In this document: in pieces, positions 53,494-61,315 of the stretch
Layout: every line of letters begins with the position of its first letter
Numbering within the stretch: position 1 is the first letter of the stretch
Translations under genes and position numbers: made by a program
Source of the DNA: Solirubrobacter deserti
GTDB taxonomy: Bacteria > Actinomycetota > Thermoleophilia > Solirubrobacterales > Solirubrobacteraceae
Direction of reading: 5' to 3'
Assembly: GCF_003344625.1 (NCBI RefSeq)
Contig: NZ_QPKJ02000006.1
Coordinates: forward strand, 372,001 to 436,000
DNA: 64,000 bases
Notes under the pieces: generated by a model
Database searches by the model: none
What the model was told of the DNA's origin: nothing
Seen by the model: only the letters and a program-made list of their open reading frames with translations

Positions 53494-54233
53494 GGCTGCG
53501 GGACAAGGTCTGCGTGATCACCGGCGCGGCGGGCGGCATCGGCGCGGCGTCCGCGGCGCTGTTCCGCGCCGAGGGCGCGACCGTGATCGGCGTCGACCTG
53601 CGCGACGACTTCGAGGGCGTCGATCTCGCGCTCGCGGCCGACGTGGCCGACGAGGAAGCCGTGATCGGCCTGATGAAGCGCGCCCGCGAGGAGTACGGCC
53701 GCATCGACGTGCTGTTCAACAACGCCGGCATCTCCCCCGACGACGACGTCTCCGTGCTGGACACGACGCTGGAGGCCTGGCAGCGCGTGCAGGACGTCAA
53801 CCTGCGCAGCGTCTTCCTGTGCTGCAAGCACGGGATCCCGCACGTGCTGGACACGGGCGGCGGCTCGGTGATCAACACCGCCTCGTTCGTCGCGGTGATG
53901 GGCGCGGCGACGTCCCAGATCTCCTACACCGCCTCCAAGGGCGCGGTGTTGGCCCTCTCGCGCGAGCTCGGCGTGGAGTTCGCCCGCCGCGGCGTGCGCG
54001 TCAACGCGCTCTGCCCCGGCCCGGTGGACACGCCGCTGCTGCGCGAGCTGTACGCGAGCGACCCGGCGAAGGCCGCCCGCCGGCTGATCCACCTGCCGAT
54101 GGGCAGATTCGCCCACGCGCGCGAGATCGCCCAGGCCGCGCTGTTCTTGGCCTCGGACGACTCGTCCTACATCACGGCTTCGACGTTCATGGTCGACGGC
54201 GGCCTGTCCGGCGCGTACGTGACACCTGAGTGA
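53490..54233 (+). CDS. Short-chain dehydrogenase/reductase
   Basis: 247 aa. The NAD(P) motif is ITGAAGGIGAASA, NNAG is at LFNNAGIS, the catalytic Ser lies in INTASFVAVMG, and YTASK gives Tyr/Lys. The acidic residue in VIGVDLRDD after strand 2 favours NAD over NADP. It ends with FMVDGGLSGAYV as usual. As the last gene of the amine operon it may oxidise an alcohol or hydroxy-acid intermediate, for example where an aldehyde dehydrogenase might be expected, but the substrate cannot be told. Confidence 0.9.
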   Translation: MRLRDKVCVITGAAGGIGAASAALFRAEGATVIGVDLRDDFEGVDLALAADVADEEAVIGLMKRAREEYGRIDVLFNNAGISPDDDVSVLDTTLEAWQRVQDVNLRSVFLCCKHGIPHVLDTGGGSVINTASFVAVMGAATSQISYTASKGAVLALSRELGVEFARRGVRVNALCPGPVDTPLLRELYASDPAKAARRLIHLPMGRFAHAREIAQAALFLASDDSSYITASTFMVDGGLSGAYVTPE

Positions 54234-54239
54234 TCTCGG

Positions 54240-54319
54240 CGAGCGGAGCGCGCCGGGTACTGGTCGGCGACGAGCCGCTCCACCAGGGCCCGGTCGATCG
54301 CGAGCTCTCCCTCATGCAT
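54240..54319 (-). pseudogene. N-terminal fragment of an aminoglycoside-phosphotransferase-like gene
   Basis: Reading from ATG at 54319 on the minus strand gives MHEG then ELAIDRALVERLVADQYP, which matches the very start of the APH-family phosphotransferases common in actinobacteria. The similarity stops after ~24 codons where the SDR gene end begins, so the kinase body is gone. It lies in the short gap between the SDR and ankyrin genes. This is probably a relic of a gene deleted by rearrangement. Confidence 0.55.
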
Positions 54320-54344
54320 TCACAGGGAGATACCCTTCGCCGAC

Positions 54345-55490
54345 GTGACCTTGTTCGAGGCGGCCAAGGCCGGGGACTCCGAAGCGGTGCAGGCGCTCTT
54401 GCGCGACGGTGCCAACGTCAACGAGCGCGAAGGCGCCGACCACACCTGCGCGCTGCACTGGGCGGCGGCAGCCGGGCATCTGGAGGTGGTCCGCGTGCTG
54501 TGCGACGCGGGCGCCGACGTCCACGGCGAAGGTGACGACCACGCGCTCGGCGTGATCGGCTGGGCGACGTGCTGGGAGCCCGCCCAGCCCGAGATCGCCG
54601 AGTTCCTGATCGAGCGCGGCGCGCGGCACCACATCTTCTCAGCGCTCGCGCTGGGCGTCGAGGACCGCGTGCGCGCGATCGTCGCCGAGGACCCGAGCGC
54701 GCTCAACCGGCGCATGAGCCGCAACGAGGACCATCGCCTCCCGCTGCACTTCGCGGTCGACCGCGGCCGGGCGGACATGGTCGAGCTGCTGATCGAGCTC
54801 GGCGCGGACCCGCTGGGCGTCGACGGCAACGGCCACTTCGCCGCCACCTACGCGCGCACGCCGGACATCGACCTCGCCGCGATGCGCGCCATCCACGCGC
54901 TGGCCAAGGCCGAGCTCGTCAGCGCCGACCGCGGCTCGCGCGCGCCCCGCGGCTACGAGATCGACGTGCTGGCGGCGCTAAGCGTCGGCGACCTCGAGGC
55001 CGCCGAGCGCTTGGTCGGCGCGATCGGCCCGGGCGTCCTGCACCTGATGGCCAAGCGCGGCAACCGCGAGGCGACCGCCTGGCTGCTCGAGCACGGCGCG
55101 AACCCGAACGGCCTCTGGACCCACTTCGGCAAGCTCGTGAGCCCGCTGCAGGTCGCGACGCGCTACGGCCACGAGCACGTCGCGAGCATCCTGCTCGAAG
55201 CCGGCGCCGACCCCTCCGGCATCGAGAGCGGCGACAACGGCCTGCCGCGCTCTGAGCCCGAGACCGTGAGCGTCGTGCTGGAGATGCGCGAGCACGACCC
55301 ACACATCTCCGAGCTGCTGAACGCGTTCGAGGACGGCTGGGTCCAGGGCATCACGAGCCGCTCGGGCGTCGTCCGGCTCGAGCTGGAGACACCCGGCGGC
55401 ACGTGGGGCGCGGCGGTCACGCTCGTCGAGGGCCGGCTGGAGCGCCTGCCGTTCGACTGGCGCTCGCACGCGCACTGCCTCAGGCCGTAG
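54345..55490 (+). CDS. Ankyrin-repeat protein
   Basis: 381 aa, GTG start 8 bases after a TACCCT box. Ankyrin repeats are clear at residues ~1-60 (LFEAAKAGDSEAVQALLRDGANVNERE; CALHWAAAAGHLEVVRVLCDAGADVHGEG), ~125-160 (LPLHFAVDRGRADMVELLIELGADP) and ~235-285 (HLMAKRGNREATAWLLEHGANPNG; SPLQVATRYGHEHVASILLEAGADP). No signal peptide. Such proteins bind other proteins. The ~70-residue C-terminal part (VQGITSRSGVVRLELETPGGTWGAAVTLVEGRLERLPFDW) is a separate beta-rich unit. Partner unknown. It overlaps the convergent RTX-like gene by 11 bases. Confidence 0.87.
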   Translation: MTLFEAAKAGDSEAVQALLRDGANVNEREGADHTCALHWAAAAGHLEVVRVLCDAGADVHGEGDDHALGVIGWATCWEPAQPEIAEFLIERGARHHIFSALALGVEDRVRAIVAEDPSALNRRMSRNEDHRLPLHFAVDRGRADMVELLIELGADPLGVDGNGHFAATYARTPDIDLAAMRAIHALAKAELVSADRGSRAPRGYEIDVLAALSVGDLEAAERLVGAIGPGVLHLMAKRGNREATAWLLEHGANPNGLWTHFGKLVSPLQVATRYGHEHVASILLEAGADPSGIESGDNGLPRSEPETVSVVLEMREHDPHISELLNAFEDGWVQGITSRSGVVRLELETPGGTWGAAVTLVEGRLERLPFDWRSHAHCLRP

Positions 55491-57408
55491 TCACCGTCAT
55501 CAGGTTGCGGGCGCTCGGGGCGACGTTGATCGCGTCGGCGCCGAGCTTGGTGTCGACGTGCAGGAGGTCGCCCTTGTCGCCCCGGTTGACGAACACGCGC
55601 GCGTGCAGGCCCATCACGGCCACCTGCTGGCTCGCTCCGGTGACGGCGATGCTGTCGTTGCCGTTGGTGCCGTTGACGGTCACGCTGTCCTGCGCCTGAT
55701 CGGTGGCCGTCGTGCCGCGGGACGGCGCCAGCTCGAGCGTGACGTGGTTGGTGTCGGAGCCGCTCAGGTCCTCGACGCGGACCGTGTCGGTCCCGGCGCC
55801 GGCGAGGATGTCCACGCGCTCGACGTCGCCCATGTCGACGTCGTCGCCGTCGCGCAGCACGCGCGTGCGACCGCCGATCGGCTCCACGCGGAACGCCTCG
55901 TTCAGGCCCGTGCCGTTCATCATCAGGAAGTCGGTGCCCGCGCCGCCCTCGACGATGTCGCGGCCGTCACCGGCACCCCAGGTGAACGTGTCCAGCCCTT
56001 CGCCCATGAGTGCGACGTCGGTACCGGAGCCGCCGATGATCTGGTCCTGCCCGGGCGAGCCGACGAGCACGTCCTTGCCGCTGCCGCCCTCCAGGAACGG
56101 CTGCAGCTTGTCCTTGGCCATCTTGCTCGCGTCGACCGTGTCGTCGCCGTTGCCGGCGAAGATCGGCAGGCGGTCCCCGGGCTCGGCGTTGAGGATCGAG
56201 ATCCGCGCCGGAAGCCCTTCGATCTCGTGGAGGCCGCCGAGGTTGGTGACCTTGACGACGTCGGCGGCGGCGGTGCCGGTCACGGCGATCGTGTCCGTCT
56301 TGAGGTCGGCGGCGCCGAGCTCGGTGAGGACCTGGGTGAGCCCGGTGCCGCTGAGGTCGCCGACGGTGGTCGAGTCCGTGCCCGCCCCGGCGAACAGGTG
56401 GAGCGCCTCGGCGCTGAACCGGAGCGTGTTGAGCCGGGCGCGGCCGCCCGCGGGTTGAAGGTCGAAGGAGTCGTTGGCCGTCGAGCCGGACACGGTCACG
56501 CGGTCGGAGCCCTCGTCGCCCTCGAGCACCAGACCCGGCTGGATGACCGCGCCGCTGAAGCGGTCGTCGCCGCGGCCGGCCCGAACGACGACGTCGTCGG
56601 CGTTCTCCACGCGGATTTCCGCCGCGAGGCCGGTCACGCGCCGGGCCTCGCCGAGCGTGCTCACCGTGACGGTGTCGGCCCCGCCCGTGCCGGCGATGTC
56701 GAGGCCGTCACGCGCGCCGTCGGCGAGGCCGAGGTCGGCGTTCAGGCGCGTGACGCTCGTGCCGCTCAGGTCCCCGACGTCGACGAAGTCGCCGCTGCCC
56801 GCGGTGTTGATCTCGGCGGTCTCCATGCCCGCCGTGTCCGCGCGGGGGCCGAGGTCGCGGTTGAGCAGGACGCGGCCGTTGAACGCCTGCACGGTGAGCT
56901 CCTCGGCCTCGTCGGTGCCGAGCTCGCGCAGCGTGTCGGTGCCGCTCTGGCCGTCGATCGTCACGGCACCTTCAGCGTGAACGGCCGTGTCGTCCCCCGC
57001 GCCGAGGAACAGGGCATCGTCGCCGCCGCCCGGGTGCACCAAGTCGTTGTCGTCGCCGGCGACGACGGTCTCCGCGCCGGCCCCGCCGGTCACGACGTCC
57101 GTGCCGGCACCGGTCTCGATGCTGGTCGGGACCGTCGTGGCGAACGCGATCCGCACGTTGTCGTCACCCGCCCCGGTGCGGACCGCGATCCGCGTGACGG
57201 CCGGGCGCTCGAACGCGTCGTCGGCGATCCCGTCGGAGTTGAGGTCGAGCTGGATGGTGTCGGCCGTGGCGCGCAGCGTCAGCCGGTCGGCCGCGGCGTC
57301 GCCGTCGACGGTGAGCGTGCCGTTGGACACGGTGGAGACGACCGCCGCGTCGGCGGCGGCGGCCGGGGCGGCGAGCAGGATCGCCACGGTGAGGAGCAGT
57401 CGGCGCAT
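55480..57408 (-). CDS. Secreted RTX/hemolysin-type calcium-binding repeat protein
   Basis: 642 aa. The ATG at 57408 has a GGAGGA site and a signal peptide (RRLLLTVAILLAAPAAAADA). The body is repeats of the RTX or bacterial pre-peptidase-like type with many Gly-Asp turns (GGAGAETVVAGDDNDLVHPGGGDDALFLGAGDDTAVH; GGSGKDVLVGSPGQDQIIGGSGTDVALMG), interspersed with ~60-residue units of the form VGDLSGTxxTxxxxxLG. It probably folds outside the cell into calcium-bound beta-rolls. No enzymatic domain is present. Such proteins are common surface or secreted proteins in Solirubrobacterales-like genomes. Confidence 0.87.
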   Translation of the reverse strand: MRRLLLTVAILLAAPAAAADAAVVSTVSNGTLTVDGDAAADRLTLRATADTIQLDLNSDGIADDAFERPAVTRIAVRTGAGDDNVRIAFATTVPTSIETGAGTDVVTGGAGAETVVAGDDNDLVHPGGGDDALFLGAGDDTAVHAEGAVTIDGQSGTDTLRELGTDEAEELTVQAFNGRVLLNRDLGPRADTAGMETAEINTAGSGDFVDVGDLSGTSVTRLNADLGLADGARDGLDIAGTGGADTVTVSTLGEARRVTGLAAEIRVENADDVVVRAGRGDDRFSGAVIQPGLVLEGDEGSDRVTVSGSTANDSFDLQPAGGRARLNTLRFSAEALHLFAGAGTDSTTVGDLSGTGLTQVLTELGAADLKTDTIAVTGTAAADVVKVTNLGGLHEIEGLPARISILNAEPGDRLPIFAGNGDDTVDASKMAKDKLQPFLEGGSGKDVLVGSPGQDQIIGGSGTDVALMGEGLDTFTWGAGDGRDIVEGGAGTDFLMMNGTGLNEAFRVEPIGGRTRVLRDGDDVDMGDVERVDILAGAGTDTVRVEDLSGSDTNHVTLELAPSRGTTATDQAQDSVTVNGTNGNDSIAVTGASQQVAVMGLHARVFVNRGDKGDLLHVDTKLGADAINVAPSARNLMTVTTA

Positions 57409-57465
57409 CGGACGATCCTCCGCTGCGCCGCCCGCCACGCATATGGGGGACTTCCCCCTTCCGGA

Positions 57466-57834
57466 TCAGCCGTAGTTCGGGATCTCCTGCACCGACCAGG
57501 CGTTGCCGTCCGGGTCGCTGAAGAAGACGAACTTGCCCCACGGGAACTCCTGGACGTCGCCGACTTCGATGCCCTTGCCGGTGAGGTCGGCCTTCGCGGC
57601 CTCGATGTCCTCGACCACGAGCTGCAGGCCCTTGAGCGAGCCGGGTTCGACCTCGGTCAGGCCGGTGCCGATCGCGATCGAGCACGCGGAGCCGGGCGGG
57701 GTGAGCTGCACGAAGCGCAGGTTCTCGTTGACCTGATGGTCGTGATCGGCGTTGAAGCCGACCTTGACGTAGAAGTCCTTCGCCCGGTCGACGTCGGAGA
57801 CGGGCACCGCAACCAGCTCGAGCTTGTAGTCCAT
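57466..57834 (-). CDS. VOC-family (glyoxalase/bleomycin resistance-like) protein
   Basis: 122 aa, one two-module VOC fold: LELVAVPVSDVDRAKDFYVKVGF at the start and LQLVVEDIEAAKADLTGKGIEVGDVQEFPWGKFVFFSDPDGNAWSVQEIP at the end. DPDGN is the usual late turn. The canonical glyoxalase metal ligands are not all evident, so it may be a binding protein or a dioxygenase-like enzyme of unknown substrate. A TAGAGT box 7 bases upstream suggests a leaderless transcript. Confidence 0.88.
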   Translation of the reverse strand: MDYKLELVAVPVSDVDRAKDFYVKVGFNADHDHQVNENLRFVQLTPPGSACSIAIGTGLTEVEPGSLKGLQLVVEDIEAAKADLTGKGIEVGDVQEFPWGKFVFFSDPDGNAWSVQEIPNYG

Positions 57835-57841
57835 GAGCGGA

Positions 57842-57847
57842 ACTCTA
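57842..57847 (-). promoter_or_regulatory. Leaderless -10 box of the VOC gene
   Basis: On the minus strand TAGAGT is followed by seven bases and the ATG at 57834. A small inverted repeat (GACCG-TTG-CGGTC) lies directly upstream. Confidence 0.5.
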
Positions 57848-57896
57848 CGGACCGTTGCGGTCAGTTTCTGTCCTTAATCCCGTGGTCAGACCGCTG

Positions 57897-57938
57897 CCGG
57901 TGGGTTCAAGGTCCGGATCGGCCCGCCGAACCCACCGG
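57897..57938 (+). repeat. 11-bp inverted repeat directly before the rsbQ-like start codon
   Basis: CCGGTGGGTTC (57897-57907) and GAACCCACCGG (57928-57938) are exact complements around a 20-base spacer. The second arm ends one base before the ATG at 57940. In RNA this would form a stable hairpin against the start codon. In DNA it could be a repressor site. Confidence 0.55.
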
Positions 57939-57939
57939 T

Positions 57940-58749
57940 ATGAGCGCGAGCCGTCGCAACAACGTCCACATCACCGGCAACCCGGACGGACGGCCGATGG
58001 TCTTTGCCCACGGCTTCGGCTGCGACCAGGGCATGTGGCGGCGCGTGGCGCCGGCCTTCGAGGCGACGCACCGCGTGGTGCTGTTCGACCATGTCGGCTC
58101 CGGCGGCTCCGACGCGTCCGGGTTCAGCCCCGCGCGGTACGCCAGCCTGACCGCGTACGCGCGCGACATCGTCGAGTTCTGCGTGGAGCTCGACCTGACG
58201 GACATCGTGTTCGTCGGCCACTCGGTGAGCGCGATGATCGGCGTGCTGGCGTCGAACCTGGCCCCGGAGCGGTTCGCCTCGCTCGTGCTGATCGGCCCCT
58301 CCCCGCGCTACATCGACGACGAGGGCTATGTCGGCGGCTTCACCCGCGAGGACATCGACGGGCTGCTGGAGAACATGGAGACGGACTATCTCGGGTGGTC
58401 GAGCGTCATGGCGCCGGCCATCATGGGCCGGCCCGACGCGCCCGACCTGGGCGAGGAGCTGACCGCGTCCTTCTGCCGCTCAGACCAGACGATCGCGCGC
58501 CACTTCGCCCGGGTCACGTTCACGTCCGACAACCGCGCCGACCTCCCCAGGACGACCACGCCCGCGCTCGTGCTGCAGTGCCAGGACGACGTGATCGCGT
58601 CGATCCCGGTCGGCGAGTACGTGCACGCGCAGCTGCCCGACAGCACCTTCGTGCTGCTCGACGCCTCCGGCCACTGCCCGCATCTCAGCGCGCCCGCCGA
58701 GACGATCGACGCCATCCGCGCGTTCTCGCCCGCCGCGGCGACCGTCTGA
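57940..58749 (+). CDS. rsbQ: RsbQ-like alpha/beta hydrolase (KAI2/DAD2-type sensor family)
   Basis: 269 aa, the length of B. subtilis RsbQ. Family signatures are very close: VFAHGFGCDQGMWRRVAPAF, VLFDHVGSGGSD, FVGHSVSAMIGVLAS, LIGPSPRYIDDEGYVGGF, FARVTFTSDNRADL and GHCPHLS. The catalytic triad is Ser95, Asp217 and His245. In Bacillus, RsbQ activates the PAS-domain phosphatase RsbP in energy stress. Plant relatives are KAI2/strigolactone receptors. Here the stop overlaps the start of a PAS-GAF-GGDEF-EAL gene (TGATG), so its partner is probably that c-di-GMP enzyme. Confidence 0.92.
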   Translation: MSASRRNNVHITGNPDGRPMVFAHGFGCDQGMWRRVAPAFEATHRVVLFDHVGSGGSDASGFSPARYASLTAYARDIVEFCVELDLTDIVFVGHSVSAMIGVLASNLAPERFASLVLIGPSPRYIDDEGYVGGFTREDIDGLLENMETDYLGWSSVMAPAIMGRPDAPDLGEELTASFCRSDQTIARHFARVTFTSDNRADLPRTTTPALVLQCQDDVIASIPVGEYVHAQLPDSTFVLLDASGHCPHLSAPAETIDAIRAFSPAAATV

Positions 58750-60815
58750 TGCCCCGCTCCGCGGTCGACGACCCCTCGCTCGAGGAGCTCTACGAGGACG
58801 CTCCGTGCGGGTACCTGTCGATGACCGCGGACGGCACGATCACCCGTGCCAACCGGACGTTCGCCCGCTCGCTCGGCATGGGCGCCGAGGCGCTCGTGGG
58901 CCTGCGGCTGCAGTCGCTGATGACCGCCGGCTCGCGGCTGTACGCGGAGACGCACTGGCGCCCGCGGCTCGACCTCGCGGGCGAGCTGCGCGAGATGCCG
59001 ATCGATCTCGTCCGGCCTGACGGCAGCCGGCTGCCCGTGCTGCTCAGCGCCGTGCAGGTCGGCGACAGCGTGCGCGCCAGCCTCTTCGATGCGAGCGACC
59101 GGCGGCGCTACGAACGCGAGCTGGTGGCCGCCCGCGACGTCGAGCGGGCCGCGCGCGAGCGCGTCGAGCGGCTGCAGGAGCTCTCGGCCGCCTTGTCGGC
59201 CGCCGTCGGCGTCGACGCGGTGGCGCAGGCGCTCGTCGACACCGTGTTCGACGCCGTCGCGCCCGAGCACTGCGCCGTGGTGCTCGAGGGCGCGACCGTC
59301 CACGAGCGCAAGGAGCTCGTGGGCGCGGCCGGTCCCACGGTCGAGCGCGTGCTGGCGCTGGAGGTGAGCGGGCAGCGCATCGGCTCGCTTGCGCTCACCC
59401 TCCTCGGCGACCGTGCGCTCAGCCCGGAGGAACGCGTCTTCCTCGACGCCTGCGCCGCGGCCGGCGCGACGGCGCTGCGCCGGGCCGACCTGTACGCGCA
59501 GATGCAGCACCAGGCGGTGCGCGACCCGCTGACCGGCCTGCCCAACTGGACGCTGCTGCTCGAGCGGCTCGAGCATCTGATCGCGCGCTCGCGGCGCAAC
59601 GGCGAGCCCTTCGCCGTGGTCGCCGTCGGCCTGGACAACTTCAAGCTCGTCAACGACACGCGCGGGCACGCCGTGGGCAACGAGGTCCTCAAGCTGATCG
59701 CCGCGCGGCTCTCCGGTGCCATCCGCGAGACCGACCTCGTCGCGCGCGCCGGCGGCGACGAGTTCATCGTCGTCTACGCCGACCTCGCCGCCGAGGAGGA
59801 GAGCGACGTGGTGGCCGCACGGCTGCAGGCGACCTTCGACGCTCCGCTCGTGACCTCCGACGGCGAGATCTTCGTCCGCGCGAGCATCGGCGTCGTGGCC
59901 GCCGGCACGCAGGTGCAGGACGCCGAGCGCGTCCTCGGGGACGCCGACGTGGCGCTGATGGCCGCCAAGCGCTCCGCCGCCGGCCGCCACATCCGCTTCG
60001 ACAGCACGATGCGCGAACGGGCGCGCGAGCGCGCGCGGGTCGAGCAGGAGCTGCGGACGGCGCTCGTCAAGGACGAGCTGGTCGTCCATTACCAGCCGAT
60101 CGTGTACGCCGACGACGGCGCGCTGAAGTCGATGGAGGCGCTCGTGCGCTGGGAGCACCCGGTCCGCGGCCGCGTGTCCCCCGGGGTGTTCGTCCCCGTC
60201 GCCGAAGACTGCGGGTTGATCGTCGACATCGGGCGCCATGTCCTGCGGACGGCGTGCCGCCAGCTCGCGGCGTGGCGTGCCGCCGGCGTCGTCGGCGAGG
60301 ACGTCGGCGTCACCGTCAACGTCTCGGCGCGCCAGCTCGAGCAGAGCGGGCTCGCGGCCGACGTCGCGGCCGCGCTCGCCGAGTCCGGGCTCGACGCCAC
60401 CCCGGCGGTGCTCGGCCTCGAGCTGACGGAGTCGATGCTCATGAACTCCCCGAACTCCGCGCTCGACCGGCTGCACGAGCTGCGCGCGCTGGGCGTCCGC
60501 CTGCTGCTCGACGACTTCGGCACCGGCGCGTCCTCGCTGGCGCGCCTGCGCCGCCTGCCGGTCGACACGCTCAAGATCGACCGCGCCTTCATCACCGGGC
60601 TCGGCCGCGCGGACAGCGACGACGACGCGTTCGTCGCCGCCATCACCTCGCTGGCCGCGGCGCTGCGGCTCGAGACGGTCGCGGAGGGCGTGGAGACCGA
60701 CCAGCAGCTCGCGCGCCTGCGTGAGCTGGGAGCCACCAGCATTCAGGGGTTTCTGTTCTCCCAAGCCCTGCCGGCGGACGAGTTCGCCCGTGACTGGGGC
60801 GCCGCCCGCCGCTGA
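58749..60815 (+). CDS. PAS-GAF-GGDEF-EAL c-di-GMP signalling protein coupled to RsbQ
   Basis: 688 aa, cytoplasmic. Residues ~8-118 are a PAS domain of the RsbP-like kind (LEELYEDAPCGYLSMTADGTITRANRTF, then AETHWRPRL). A short coiled coil follows, then a GAF domain at ~135-260. The GGDEF domain is intact (RAGGDEF, GGDEF at 335-339) with an inhibitory RxxD site (RETD, 326-329) five residues before it. The EAL domain has EAL at 463-465, VNVSARQL, LELTES, DDFGTGASSL, LKIDRAF and AEGVET, so phosphodiesterase residues also look intact. It could both make and break c-di-GMP. The PAS domain is the likely contact for the RsbQ-like protein. Confidence 0.92.
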   Translation: MPRSAVDDPSLEELYEDAPCGYLSMTADGTITRANRTFARSLGMGAEALVGLRLQSLMTAGSRLYAETHWRPRLDLAGELREMPIDLVRPDGSRLPVLLSAVQVGDSVRASLFDASDRRRYERELVAARDVERAARERVERLQELSAALSAAVGVDAVAQALVDTVFDAVAPEHCAVVLEGATVHERKELVGAAGPTVERVLALEVSGQRIGSLALTLLGDRALSPEERVFLDACAAAGATALRRADLYAQMQHQAVRDPLTGLPNWTLLLERLEHLIARSRRNGEPFAVVAVGLDNFKLVNDTRGHAVGNEVLKLIAARLSGAIRETDLVARAGGDEFIVVYADLAAEEESDVVAARLQATFDAPLVTSDGEIFVRASIGVVAAGTQVQDAERVLGDADVALMAAKRSAAGRHIRFDSTMRERARERARVEQELRTALVKDELVVHYQPIVYADDGALKSMEALVRWEHPVRGRVSPGVFVPVAEDCGLIVDIGRHVLRTACRQLAAWRAAGVVGEDVGVTVNVSARQLEQSGLAADVAAALAESGLDATPAVLGLELTESMLMNSPNSALDRLHELRALGVRLLLDDFGTGASSLARLRRLPVDTLKIDRAFITGLGRADSDDDAFVAAITSLAAALRLETVAEGVETDQQLARLRELGATSIQGFLFSQALPADEFARDWGAARR

Positions 60816-60821
60816 ACGTCC

Positions 60822-61253
60822 TCAGCGCTGCTTCTTGGTGCGGGCGCGGATCTCCGAGCGCAGCATCGAGCCGCAGTCGCTGTACTCCTCGAGCTCGGTC
60901 GGGATGTTCTTGACCGCCTTGCGCAGGGCGCTGACCGAGTAGCGGCGGTCGATCCAGCCGTTGTCGGCGCAGTCGCGGAGGATCGTCTTCGTGCTGCGGC
61001 TGGAGCTGCTCAGACGGCCGTCGCCGCCGCGCTTGAGGACGCGGTTCAGGCGCTTCTTGCACTCCTTGGTCTTGGCCGACTTGCCCGACAGCGCCTTGAT
61101 GCCCCGGCGCAGCTCGGACTTGGAGTACTTGCTGTCGATCCGCCCGTCCTTGGTGCAGTCACGCGCCGGTTTGGGCAACGCCGCGGCGGAGGCACTCGCC
61201 GGGACGGCGAGGATCGCGACGGCAACGACAGCGGCGGTGAAAAACCTGATCAT
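60822..61253 (-). CDS. Secreted protein with two tandem DC...YS...C repeats
   Basis: 143 aa from the ATG at 61253, which has GGAAG upstream. A TTG four codons earlier is possible. Signal peptide residues 1-24 (IRFFTAAVVAVAILAVPASASA). The mature protein holds two copies of a ~45-residue unit: RDCTKDGRIDSKYSKSELRRGIKALSG ... ECKKRL, and RDCADNGWIDRRYSVSALRKAVKNI ... YSDCGSML. Each copy has two cysteines that could pair. It is strongly basic. Function is unknown. The unit looks like a small repeat family of actinobacterial secreted proteins. Confidence 0.78.
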   Translation of the reverse strand: MIRFFTAAVVAVAILAVPASASAAALPKPARDCTKDGRIDSKYSKSELRRGIKALSGKSAKTKECKKRLNRVLKRGGDGRLSSSSRSTKTILRDCADNGWIDRRYSVSALRKAVKNIPTELEEYSDCGSMLRSEIRARTKKQR

Positions 61254-61303
61254 GGGGACTTCCAACGTGCGTATTGCGCACAGGTTGCGTGTAAGCGGTG
61301 CGT

Positions 61304-61309
61304 TAGGTT
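61304..61309 (+). promoter_or_regulatory. Leaderless -10 box of the J-domain gene
   Basis: TAGGTT is followed by six bases and the ATG at 61316. It lies inside a 6-bp inverted repeat TGCGTT (61299-61304) / AACGCA (61311-61316) that also covers the A of the start codon. Confidence 0.5.
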
Positions 61310-61315
61310 GAACGC

